A stretch of DNA of 64,000 nucleotides. Origin: Rhododendron vialii. Taxonomy: Eukaryota > Streptophyta > Magnoliopsida > Ericales > Ericaceae. Location of the stretch: the NCBI RefSeq assembly GCF_030253575.1, contig NC_080557.1:1731001-1795000 (forward strand), given 5' to 3'. The notes beneath the pieces are model-generated. The model worked only from the letters and a program-made list of their open reading frames with translations. It was not told the DNA's origin and did not search any database. Position numbers and translations under genes: made by a program. Shown piece after piece: positions 38,405 to 49,065 of the stretch. How positions within the stretch are numbered: position 1 is the first letter of the stretch; every line of letters begins with the position of its first letter.

Positions 38405-39307
38405 ATTAGTCTAGCACAACACCAATTTTGCTAATCCTCAACTATGGCATAAACTTGCGATCAAAGAAGAAAAGACGCCACAAATTTGCATAAGCTTACC
38501 ATTTCAGAGATCCATTTTAGTTGAAAATCTAGCATCAATAAGCGCAGCATTTAAATGGTGAAGCATTCCGAGATCCATGACATTCATCCTGCGGATTATA
38601 GGAGCATTCATGTGCTATTTGAGAGGTGCACTTATTTTGTTCCCACCTAACGTTTTTTTTTTTGACAAGGCTACTTATTAGTATTCTGAGCATCTCATTT
38701 AGGTCCTTAAAAATTCCAACTTTGATTTCTTCAGTTCGTTAAGCCAAATTTGTAAAGCACTTATTTCTTTTAAGACAAAGAGTTGACCATACTCTCCTCT
38801 GGCAATCGGTAATCATACTCGAGTTAATGTGACAGAAGAAGTAGATTAAAAGCCTCACATATGAAGCAATGGACATTGGACAATGACGTACATAGGCCAG
38901 CTTCAAAATGAATGTCATGTCAGGAGTAGATATTTGCATTTGGGATCAACAACCTACCAAACACTTGAGCATAGGCAAACACTAGAAACAGTAGAAGGGA
39001 AACTTACACATCTGAGCTTTTGAGCATGAGCCGGCATCATGAGATAAATCGCAATTGATTGGGCACAATGGGCAGCCTTTGTATGGAGATGTACATATAC
39101 TAGTCAATTAGTTGCAGTTAGCAACACAAAACAGGGATTGAAATAAAGAAACCTAGCTAAGCAGAAATCAATTCGGTAGAATACGATATCTGTATGTCAA
39201 CTGAAGATATTAAACCAACATGTCCAACAAACACCACTATTGCAAAATTCACCTCTTCAACACCATTGAAACGTTGTAACACATGCTTCAACATGGAGGA
39301 TATTTGT
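38405..39307. repeat. 3' block of FB8 (shared with FB9 and FB10)
   Basis: gttgaaaatctagcatcaataagcgcagcatttaaatggtg, gattataggagcattcatgtgctatttgagaggtgcactt, caatcggtaatcatactc, agcaatggacattggacaatga and caacatgtccaacaaacac recur in the same order at 43800-44900 and 47515-48320, and partly at 52140-52660. On the minus strand short stretches are open (PDMTFILKLAYVRHCPMSIAS) and similar in two copies. It may include 3' UTR. Confidence 0.65.
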
Positions 39308-40936
39308 TCAGACAGGAAATAGGGTTTCAACAAATGGATAAGCACCACCATCATATGACGCACTTGGACATAGACCAGGAAGCACATCCCACGCCTTGCA
39401 CCTCAGCTTATACGAAATAAACCTCCCTGGAATAGCTAACACTACAACAAAATCTTTTTCCTTCTCTCCCTTCAAAACATATAGCACTCTAAATCCGAAA
39501 AACCTATAGCCCAGCTTGTGCATCTCAGGGAATTCAGATCTTAAGCGCGTAAGATCGACCCGACACTTGACAGACCAACCAGAGTAGTCCTTGTCTAGCT
39601 CAAGTAATCCGAATGCCATGAGGAAGCCTGAACCGGACTGAGCAAGAACCAAACGCCCACCGCATTCTCCGAAATACAAAATGTTGCGAGAGGGAAGGAT
39701 TTTCGGTTTCGTAGGGCTCGGTATTGCTATCATCTCCATCTCATCAACGTCGAATCTCAAGAGGCCATTCCCATCAGATAACCAATGGATTCCTCCATTC
39801 CAAAAGACCCCTTTGCTATTAAAACATTTATCTTCAACAAAAACATGGCCCCAAGATGCATCGTGCGAGGAGTAGACATCAACACAGTAAAGTGGGGAAG
39901 TGGACATACTTATCAAGACAACCTTGTAGCAAGGCGAATTGGAAGGATCGAAAGCCAAGTAAGCAAGATGAGGTGGTTTTGAAAAACAACCAGGTGGTAG
40001 TGTTTTGCATTTCTTTGTGGTGGGATTACAAACTATGTATGAAGTAGTTTCATCATCAAAGTGTCTAAGCAAAATCAATCCGTTGAGAGAGTGTAGAATC
40101 ACGGGTTTAGAGTCATTATTACCTCTGAGGCCATCGAGGGAGATGAGAGAGGGGAGATTGTGGTGGCCGCGAAAGGAGACGGTGTTGAGTCTCTTACAGC
40201 CCCTTTGGATGGAGGGGTGAGAAAGGAGAAGAAAGGGAAGCCTTCTCCATTAATGGCGAGAAAGGAGAAGAGAGGAGAGTGATTTCTCACTGTGCAATCC
40301 AAACAACCGGGAGAAATCAAACCCTCTCCGGCGAGAAACTCTCTCCGGCGACCAATATCTGTAACTTCGGCGACCAAGATCTGTAAACTCCGACGACGAA
40401 GCTTTCTCCGGCGAGGATCTCGCAACACCGACGACGAGCTAGCACCTCCGGCGACGAGCGAGCAACTCCGGCGTGGCCCGCACGCGCGCCTTCCTTTCCT
40501 TTCTCACGGAATCGCGCCACATCCGGCGCGATTCAGAAATGGGGTCCTGTGAGGAAACGGTTTCTCTCCTTCCCCACCCCTTTCTCGCCTGATGGCTCTC
40601 CCAAACGTGGATGAGAGTCGGATTCCTCACCCTCTCCTTTCTTCTCTCTCGAATCCCCTCCAACCAAACGAACTGTTAGAGTTATCAGAAGTAGAAATTT
40701 CATAGGAATACAAGCCTGAGACTGAAGGGGTAGAGTTTCGGGAGGAGTGGGTGGTTGAGAAGTGGGAATCGGATATGAGAAAGATCCAGTGCTTGGACAC
40801 GGACTCGAATTGGATTAGGCATTTGACCGGCAAACGTACGAGGATTTCGGAGAGGAGGTCGAGGTTGTTGGCGATTGTTTCCGCCGCCGGTGGTCGCCTT
40901 CGGTCTTTTGTTTGACGATGATGATTTCCTGGCCAT
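39308..40936 (-). pseudogene. FB8: F-box pseudogene interrupted by a MITE
   Basis: The 5' end reads MARKSSSSNKRPKATT, as FB9 does. A frame slip just before the F-box moves the rest (LPVKCLIQFESVSKHWIFLISDSHF) into another frame. After SVSGLYSYEISTSDN a 479-bp element interrupts the gene at 40197-40675. Downstream, the associated domain resumes (LNTVSFRGHHNLPSL) and is open for 264 codons from 40102 to the end: HSLNGLILL, YIVCNPTTKKC, AFDPSNSPCYKVVL, YFGECGGRLVLAQ, LELDKDYSGWSVKCRVDL and AYPFVETLFPV. It is close to FB9 (group B). Confidence 0.88.
40197..40675. mobile_element. 479-bp Harbinger-type MITE inside FB8
   Basis: TTA flanks both sides (40194-40196 and 40676-40678). The ends CAGCCCCTTTGGATGGAGGG and, complemented, CAGTTCGTTTGGTTGGAGGG match at most positions. 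FB9 carries the uninterrupted site (gagtctcctagagtaatcag). The inside is GC-rich and full of ctccggcga-type repeats, unlike the surroundings. Confidence 0.85.
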
Positions 40937-42000
40937 TGTTGCAGCGAAGTGATTGCAGGGAAAATTTGGGGATTTAAATGTAGTCACGCCGAGTGGAGAG
41001 AAAGCCCACTTTCTCCTTTCAGTACTCGATTTGTAAAATTATCCAAGCTACTCAAAATCTGCTCGTGTGCGCTCGATTGAAGTTTGTTTGAGGCTCTATT
41101 GAGATGCAAAAAAATTTCGGTGCCGGATGGATATATATATTACATAGTATCTCCTCGGCACATCCGGATCATTCAATATGTTTTTGGATAGTTCAGATTG
41201 AAATCATTTCTCCTCTTATTCTAACACTTTCTCTTTCCTTTTTGTCTCTTCAAATCCGAGCCGTCCAAAAACTCAATGAACAATTCGGATGTGCCAAATG
41301 GGGGCACTGAAATTTTTTTCCATTGAGATGAGTTTGTTTCATAAACACTAGGGATGGCCATTTCAATTCCCGATCCGTTCTAAACACTAGGGATGGCCAT
41401 TTCAATTCCCGCCCCCGAACGGATCGGCAATTTGGAGATCTGTTTGAAACTTTGGGGATTGGGTAGGATATGAGAATTTTTTTTGAAAATTTTCAGAGAT
41501 CGAGTAGAATGCGGAGACAAACATATCCCTGTCCCGAATCAAACCCAAAATCCCTTTCCCCTTTTGCTCCCTACCCCATCCCCGATTTCCCAAGGTATAT
41601 GTACACTTTTTAGACTCCTAAAAATAATGTAAATTTAATGAACGATTCGAATTATTTTTTTGGGACCTAGATTTGACCCCACATCACAATCTTCACATAA
41701 TTTGTGCACAAAAAAATCTGTGCACATAGTCGGGTTGTCAATCAACACACTCATTAGTTGGAAGCTTCATCACTACCGAAATGCGCGCAAATAGTTTCTC
41801 TAAACAAGAGACTTACACAACAATCCAAACACAATCTATTACATATACGTGGGATCCACATAATAGTATGTATGATGCCCACATGTATGTGACAGATTGT
41901 GCTAGGATTATTGTATGAGTAGCAATTTTTGTTCTCCAAAACTGACCCTAAGTTTAAATTACATGGTGCACCCTGAAGTTTCTGATAAATACACTAGTCA
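40937..42000. other. Repeat-rich intergenic DNA upstream of FB8
   Basis: A MITE at about 41095-41315 (a relative of 35750-35925). A direct duplication aaacactagggatggccatttcaattcccg at 41346-41375 and 41382-41411, followed to 41600 by pyrimidine- and G-rich DNA of the common plant AGGGATGGC repeat type. Half of the 10502 foldback family at 41640-41740. No gene. Confidence 0.55.
41811..41920. mobile_element. 110-bp hairpin MITE
   Basis: acttacacaacaatcc.aacacaatct.ttacata pairs with its complement at 41885-41920 with few mismatches. Only the central dozen bases (gatccacataatag) are unpaired. Confidence 0.65.
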
Positions 42001-43779
42001 CACTTGTGGTCTAAGAAAATAGAGTAAAGGGAAATTAGGACAATAGCTTTTAAGTAAGGGAGATATCAAAGATTATAGAGGAGGTTTCTCAATTTTTCAA
42101 AAAATTTAAGGAAGATCGGTAAACTTACCCAGTTAGAATCTGCATGTATAAACACACATACCTAACTAAAGTCCAAAGGCGCTATCATTTTTGGCCTGTT
42201 TTTCAGATGGTTAAAAAAGATAGGACAAATGATGGTGATAGCAAGAATATGAGGCGTTTACGTGATAATAATGAGATTATATAGATTATGGGATTCGTCG
42301 AACTGTACTTATTAGTTAGAGTAAGATAAAGACGAAATAAAGGTGAAAATTATTTTTTACAGATAGACAATTAGCCTGCCTCGGGCTAATGTCCAAGCGG
42401 CGGCCATCTTAGGCCCCTAAAATAGTATAAAAATTAGAATCTTAACTATTTTTAACACCGAATATGTATTATGCTCAAACAAAAAAACTTAGTACCCACC
42501 TCATAAGCACAAAATGGAAAATTTAATGCTCCTCATTCCGAATTGGCTTTAGGGCTCCAAAATATCATGGCCGACTCTGAATTGGCCTTAGGGCTCCAAA
42601 ATACAATATTGTATGCAACAATAAGCATCATTTCCCCCGCCTATGTAGCTTATAGCCACGTTAAGAAGATCCATAAGTTGCACTATAGGCACGACGAATA
42701 AAACGCTTTATAGTCTACCAATATAGGCAAAGAAAAAACATGATGCAGAACCTGAGTTTCACTACGGATTTTGCCAAGTTGAGGGAGAAATTTGATTTCA
42801 ATTCCATACACAGGTAACACAGTAACTACGAGCCAATTCATTGCATTTTTCATTGAAGAGAAACAATGCTAGTCAATATGGCAATGATACAGTATCAACT
42901 TGCCAATCATTCTTACGTCTTCCCCTCTCCTTCGTAAAGCATCTAATGTCATTTCACGAAACTACTCCACAACAAGGATATAAGAGCTGAGTAGTTAACA
43001 AGATGAGTGCACCCACTCTAGTTAATGAGTGGCATCATAAAAGGCGCACATATGAAGCAACAGAAGTGACATTTTAGGCATGCTGAGGTACAGCCAAAGG
43101 GAAACAATGGCCATTCCCCAACAAAGATATAGGCCAAATTCTAAGAGCTTTTAAACATACAAAAGATGATATTAGAACTAGAAACCAATAACCTAATCAA
43201 ACATTCAGCAAGAGGGATACTTAGAATCTGTTTTCATGGGCTGTAGACATTAGGAAAGAAAAAAGAGAAACTGCGGAGTGTGTTGTAATTTGAGATCCGT
43301 TAAATTCTTCATTGTATTGTGTTTGTTCCATGTCATTCTCATATTTAGGAGGTCCATAGTGAAAGAACTAGGCTAATAAGGAAAAAAACATGCCCTAAGC
43401 ATGAGATTAGAATATATACAGTACATAAATTCAATGTGATAACAAAAGATGATGTAGTACCATGAAACTTTTAAAATGCTCAAAACGAGCACTTCCTCTA
43501 TCTAATTACGTCACTTATAGTGCATGCACAAACTAAACTGTTCGCAAAGATATGTTTTGTTAGATTCATTGAAAGAAAAAAGCGTAAATATCCTGAATCT
43601 TGAATCATCGGGAAAGCCAACAAATCTGTTCCTAGCCTTAGCAACTGAAAAATAAAGTTATTTTAGCACAACATTTTGCCAATCCTTCACTGTATAAACT
43701 TACAATCGAAGAAGAAATGACACCACAAATTTCCATAATATCCCCAATTAAGAGAATCTACCTCACCCTGTAGCACCAT
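42001..43779. other. Intergenic DNA, no gene seen
   Basis: A long AT-rich stretch. The only structure noted is a direct repeat gaattggc.ttagggctccaaaata at 42540-42565 and 42579-42604. No coding motif was recognised on either strand. Confidence 0.45.
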
Positions 43780-44901
43780 TTGAGAAATCCATTTTTGTGG
43801 AAAATCTAGCATCAATAAACTCAGCATTTAAATGGTGGAGCATTCCAAGATTCATGACACTCATCCTAAGAAGCAATTCTGTGTAGGAGACGAACTAGTT
43901 CAAGAGTAAGAGCATGCTGCGGATTATAGGAGCATTCATGTGCTATTTGAGAGGTGCACTTCTTTTGTTCTCATTTGAGAGTAAGAGAATGCCGTGTTCT
44001 CATCTTACTAGTATTCTTATGCTTAAAAAGTTAAAAATTCCTACTTTACTTTCTTCACTTCATTAAGGCAAATTTTTAAAACACTAAGTTTTTCCATTTT
44101 TTAAGGACAACGAGTTGAACATACTGTCTTGGCAATCGGTACTCATACTCAGAGTTAATGTGAGAGTGCTAGACTAAAAGCCTCACATAAGAAGAAACAA
44201 AATTGTAATCACTGGCATCCTCCTCTAGTATAGCAGGGTGGGGAAGTGAAGCAATGGACATTGGACAATGAAGAATATAGGCGAGCTTCAAAGTGAATGT
44301 CATGTCAGAAGTTGAAATTAGCATTAGGGACCAACAACCTACCAAATACTTGAGCATAGGGAAACAGTAGGAGATAAATCGCAATTGATGTCGCAGCCTT
44401 TGCATGGTAATATGATAAAGTACATGAACTAGTCAATTAGTTGTAGTGAGTTACACAAAACAGACAATGAAATAAAGAAAGCTACCTAAGGGAAAATCAA
44501 TTAGAATCTGGGAATGACGTAACGAAGGGGAGATAGAGAAGTTTGTCCTGATTCGAGTTTCCTTAGTTCAAGTTCTTCATGTTCTGAGACTTGGTAGAAC
44601 GAACTTCAAAGCTTTTGATAATCTATTTTTCTGAAAACCATCCAATCTCCTTTCTTCTTTTACTTGTCTTCTTTGGTTCATCTAATGTATGCTAACGAAG
44701 ATATATAACAGGCTTAACAGCTGCTGAGATGAAGGAAAATACTAGTATAATTATTGGTAGAAAATGACACCTGTATGCCAACTAAAGATATTAAACCAAC
44801 ATGTCCAACAAACTCCTACTATTGCAAAATTCACCTCTTCAACACTAAGGAACAGTATCATAGAAAAGTTGTAACACATGCTCCAACATGGAAGATAATG
44901 T
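43780..44901. repeat. 3' block of FB9
   Basis: Matches the 3' blocks of FB8 and FB10 in order (aaatctagcatcaataaactcagcatttaaatggtg, gcattcatgtgctatttgagaggtgcactt, gcaatggacattggacaatgaag, ccaacatgtccaacaaactc). A 240-bp insert relative to FB8 lies near 44500-44740. No separate gene. Confidence 0.6.
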
Positions 44902-46074
44902 TCAGACAGGAAATAGGGATTCAACAAATGGATAAGCACCACCATCATATGACTCACTTGGAAATAGACCAGGAAGCACATCCCACGTCCTGGACTTCAG
45001 CTTATACGAAATAATCCTCCCTGGAATAGCTAACACAACAACGAAATCTTTTTCCTTCTCTCCCTTCGAAACATACAGCACTCTAAATCCGGGAAACATA
45101 TAGCTCACCTTATCCGTCTCAGGGAATTCATTTCTCAAGCGCCTTAGATTGACCCGACACTTGACAGACCAACCGGAGTAGTCCTTTTCTAGCTCAAGTA
45201 TTCCGAATCCCATAGGGAAGCACGAAGGAGACTGAAGAAGAACCAGACGCCCACCACATTCTCCGAAGTACAAAATCTTATCATAGGCAAGGATCTTCGG
45301 ATTCCTAGGGTTTGGCAGTGCTATCATCTCCCCTGCATCAACGTCAAATCTCAAGAGACCACTCTCATCACTTAACCAATGGATTGCTCCATTCCAAAAG
45401 ACCCCATCGCTATAACAACATTTATCCTCAACGAAAACATAGTCCCAAGATGCATCATACGAGGAATAGACATCAACACAGTAAGGTCGGGAAGTGGACA
45501 TACTAATCAAGACAACCTTGTAGTGAGGCGATTTAGAAGGGTCAAATGCCAAGAAACCATCATGAGGTGCTTTCGAAATCCAACCACGTGATAGTACTGT
45601 GCGTTTCTGTGTGGTGGGATTACAAACTATGTATGAAATAGTTTCACTTTCCTCATCCAAGTGACTAAACAATAGCAGTCCGTTGAGAGAGTGTTCAATC
45701 CTGGGTCTGGATCGAGTGCCTCCGGGGCCGTCAACGAAGGCGAGAGAGGGGAGATTCCCGGGGCCGTGAAGGGAGACGGTGTTGAGTCTCCTAGAGTAAT
45801 CAGAAGTAGAAATTTCATAGGAATACAAGCCTGAGACAGAAGGGCTAGGGTTTCTGGAGGAGTGGGCGGTGGAGAATTGGGGGCGGGAGATGACAGAGAG
45901 CCAGTGCTTGGAAACGGACTCGAATCGGACAAGGGATTTCGCTGGCAAACGTAGTAGGATTTCTGTGAGGAGATCGACGTTGTTAGCGATTGATTCTGCC
46001 GCCGGTGAGATTTCCGACGAAGTAGCGCCGGGAATCTGCTTCGTTCGTTTACTGGATGTTGATTTCCTCGCCAT
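44902..46074 (-). CDS. FB9: F-box protein, At5g07610-like (group B)
   Basis: Intact frame of 390 residues. Start MARKSTSSKRTKQIPG is basic and Ser-rich. The F-box is at about 30-72 (NNVDLLTEILLRLPAKSLVRFESVSKHW). The associated domain reads SLNGLLLFSHLDEE, YIVCNPTTQKRTVL, AFDPSKSPHYKVVLISM, DVYSSYDASWDYVFVED, GAIHWLSDESGLLRFDVDAGEMIA, YFGECGGRLVLLQ, LELEKDYSGWSVKCRVNL, VLYVSKGEKEKDFVVVLAIPGRIISYKL and C-terminal AYPFVESLFPV. It is the only intact member of its subgroup in the window (FB8 and FB10 are broken). Expected SCF substrate receptor. Confidence 0.92.
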   Translation of the reverse strand: MARKSTSSKRTKQIPGATSSEISPAAESIANNVDLLTEILLRLPAKSLVRFESVSKHWLSVISRPQFSTAHSSRNPSPSVSGLYSYEISTSDYSRRLNTVSLHGPGNLPSLAFVDGPGGTRSRPRIEHSLNGLLLFSHLDEESETISYIVCNPTTQKRTVLSRGWISKAPHDGFLAFDPSKSPHYKVVLISMSTSRPYCVDVYSSYDASWDYVFVEDKCCYSDGVFWNGAIHWLSDESGLLRFDVDAGEMIALPNPRNPKILAYDKILYFGECGGRLVLLQSPSCFPMGFGILELEKDYSGWSVKCRVNLRRLRNEFPETDKVSYMFPGFRVLYVSKGEKEKDFVVVLAIPGRIISYKLKSRTWDVLPGLFPSESYDGGAYPFVESLFPV

Positions 46075-47510
46075 GCTGCCTTGGTGTGGAGAAATGACTA
46101 CGGGGACCGTGAAGTAATTTTGTGGGAGAACGCTGAAATTCCAAAGCCATTTCCATCTTCCAAGTTTTCAACAGCCAAAAAGATTATAAAAAAATAAAAA
46201 AATAAAACCGAGATGGCATCTGAACCGTTCATTACCAAATGCCAAATATATGAACGTTTCGGATGGGGCCAACACTTATGTTATCGAGGGTCTCCGGGTT
46301 CTTTTGAAATTGGGCCTAAATGAGTTTCGATCGTGTTTAATTTGGGTGAAAAGTTTTTTGAAAAATAGTAGGGGTAATAAGTGAAGAGAAATAGAAAGAG
46401 AAATGTTAGAAGTAAGAGGAATCAAGGAGGAATTTTTTGAAAAATTCTTTTTCAAAAAGCAAAAAGAATAAATTGTTTATTTTGTAGATTTTGTCGAGAA
46501 AATATCAATGTAGAATATGATTTACAATATAAACAAGTCGCGTTTGTGATGGGAAAGAAATCCAAAGGAGTATGATTTACAGCTTCAAGATTCTATTTTT
46601 GATTCGTTGTTGTACGAAAAAAGTTTGATTAAACCGATTTTCACCTCAAATATTTTATCAACGAGTTCTATAAAATGAACAATTGTGATAATATTTTTGG
46701 GCTTGGAACGGACCTAGAAGAACTGAAAACTTAACTAACGGCACTGGACACAAATTAAAGGGGAAAATGACGGCCTAAGACGTGTTTTGATAATTAATAC
46801 CCGCCAAGGACAAGCTAAGAACATTTGTTAGTACTGAACATGTCATTAGCGGGTATTAATTATCAAAATACGTCATTGGCCGTCATTTTCCCCAAATTAA
46901 AGTGAACAACAGGAACTCATGATCTCCATCTAATAGTGAAGATGGTAGAAAGAGGAACAAAGAGAAAATACTGCTACCTGCGTCTTGAAATGTTTGTTCG
47001 GTTCACATAACGAGCACTTAAAACTAACACATTGTTTTCAAGAAAAAAAGAATTAAAATCTGCTAATGGTTGTTTTTTTTGAAAGTTCTCTTGAATTTTT
47101 ATTTTTTTATTTTTTTATTTTTTTATTTTTAACGTTTGGGCGTACTTTTTGAGATAGAGGGAGTGAAAAACTAATTTTTCTCTTAGCAATTCGTTTAATC
47201 TCAAAAGTAAAAAACTTTTTGAGATTCACTTGTAAACTTGGTTCGTGCAAAAAAAGGAAGAGAAAGACTCGGATTGCTTACCCATTGACGCGGGCAAATT
47301 ATTCGGTACTCCCGGAACGTGGTATTGCTAACAAATAGGAGATTGCCACCAGGCAATGCGGGTCAATCTTTGTTTCTCAACCAATCAACAATAGTAAAAT
47401 ACGTGTCCCTATCATAAAATTTACCGCTACGTAGATGATTGGGAGTGTCACATTAGATCATCCATTTCGAAAAAGGCAGCTTTTTTGTATCTCGAAGTAA
47501 ACCAAACAAG
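46075..47510. other. Intergenic DNA upstream of FB9
   Basis: Contains a repeat at 46360-46455 (ttttttgaaaaatagtaggggtaataagtg...ctttttcaaaaagc) that recurs inverted at 53645-53745, and the 134-bp hairpin at 46760. Four copies of ttttttattt lie near 47100-47130. No gene. Confidence 0.5.
46760..46893. mobile_element. 134-bp hairpin MITE with an 8-bp target duplication
   Basis: AAATTAAA flanks both ends (46752-46759 and 46894-46901). The ends are GGGGAAAATGACGGCC and its near complement; the arms (45 bp) include gataattaatacccgc and gcgggtattaattatc. Eight bases fit an hAT-type element. A single decayed arm lies at 55725-55770 (attaattatcaaaacacgtcattgac). Confidence 0.8.
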
Positions 47511-48325
47511 GTTTTGTTGAAAATCTAGCATCAATAAGTGCAGCGTTTAAATGGTGAAGCATTCCGAGACCCATGACACTCATCCTACGGATTATAGAAC
47601 CATTCATGTGCTATTTGAGAGGTGCACTTACTTTGTTCTCATCTTACGATTTTTGACAAGGCTACTTATTAGCATTCTGAGCATCGCGTTTAGGTCCTTA
47701 AAAATTCCTGCTTTATTTCCTTCGGTTCGTTAAGCCAAATTCGTAAACCACTTATTTCTTTTAAGACAACAAGTTGACCATACTCTCTCTGGCAAATTGG
47801 CAATCGGTAATCATACTCGAGTTAATGTGACAGAAGAAGTAGATTAAAAGCCTCACATATGAAGCAACAAAGGGAAGCAATGGACATTGGACAATGAAGT
47901 ATATAGGCCAGCTTCAAAGTGAATCTCATGTCAGGAGTTGATATTAGCATTTGGGATCAACAAACCTACCAAGCATAGGGAAACAGTAGAATGTGCAGTG
48001 ATGGGAGTCTTACTACAGGAAAGAAGAAGGAAACCTACACATGTGAGATTTTGAGCATGAGCCGGCATTATGAGATACTAAATCGCAATTGATGGGGCAG
48101 CCTTTGTGTGGTAACATGATTTAAGTACATGTACTAGTCAATTAGTTGCAGTTAGTTACACAAAACAGGGACCGAAATAAATAAAGCTAGCTAAGCGGAA
48201 ATCGATTGGAATCGGTAGAAAATGATATCTATATGTCAACTAAAGATATTAAACCAACATGTCCAACAAACACTTATTACTGCGAAATTCACCTCTTCAA
48301 CACTAAGTAACTGTAGGATATTTGT
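47511..48325. repeat. 3' block of FB10
   Basis: Very close to the FB8 block at 38510-39300 (tgttgaaaatctagcatcaataagtgcagc, gacaaggctacttatta, aagccaaatt.gtaaa.cacttatttcttttaagacaa, gacagaagaagtagattaaaagcctc). No separate gene. Confidence 0.65.
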
Positions 48326-48705
48326 TCAGACAGGAAATAGGGTTCCAACAAATGGATAAGCACCACCAATATATGACCGAATCGGACGTAGACCAGGAAG
48401 CACATCCCACGTCCTGCACCTCAGGTTATACGAAATAATCCTACCAGGAATGGCTAAGAAGACAACAAAATCTTTTTCCTTCTCTCCCTTCAAAACATAT
48501 AGCACTCTAAATCCGGGAAACTTATAGCCCACTGATGCCATCTCAGGGAATTCAGATCTTAAGCGCCTAAGATTTACCCAACACCTGATAGACCAACCGG
48601 AGTAGTCCTTGTCTAGCTCAAGTATTCCGAATCCCATAGGGAAACTCGAAGGGGACTAAACAAGAACCAAACCCCCACAACATTCTCCGAAATACAAATG
48701 TCTTG
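48326..48705 (-). pseudogene. FB10: C-terminal remnant of an F-box gene (group B)
   Basis: The minus strand is open for 103 codons: MGFGILELDKDYSGWSIRCWVNLRRLRSEF, FRVLYVLKGEKEKDFVVFLAIPGRIISYNL and AYPFVGTLFPV. A little more of the domain (YFGECCGG) precedes it, but a stop intervenes and homology ends near 48700. 48700-48760 then resembles the FB11 C-terminal DNA (ttcagattgtaggaaatgac), as if two copies recombined. Confidence 0.85.
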
Positions 48706-49065
48706 CACTTCAGATTGTAGGAAATGACTTTTCGGTACCAATTTTCCAATTGGTCAGAGACAAAATGATACGGATCAATTACGTTGTTTCAAGCTCTAGA
48801 GACATTAATTCAGAAAACATAAAACAAGTATAAAAAACAGACAAGAGATAGAGAAGTGCATTGTATTGTATGAGAAATTCATCAGTTCAGATTCTTAAGA
48901 AAATATCTGAGTCTAAGACTCTGATTGCAAGAGCTAGTAGAGCAACATGTGCAACAAAACACTTATAGCCAGGGAAATATTCAACTTCTCAACACTAAGA
49001 TGTTAATAAGTTGAAAAGTTCTTAAGAAAACACAATTGCTCCGATGTGAAGGATACTTAATATAT
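48706..49065. other. 3' flank of FB11
   Basis: aagctctagagacattaa.tcagaaaacataaaa.aagtataaaa recurs near 53908-53952 next to FB13, so FB11 and FB13 units share this DNA. No gene. Confidence 0.5.
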
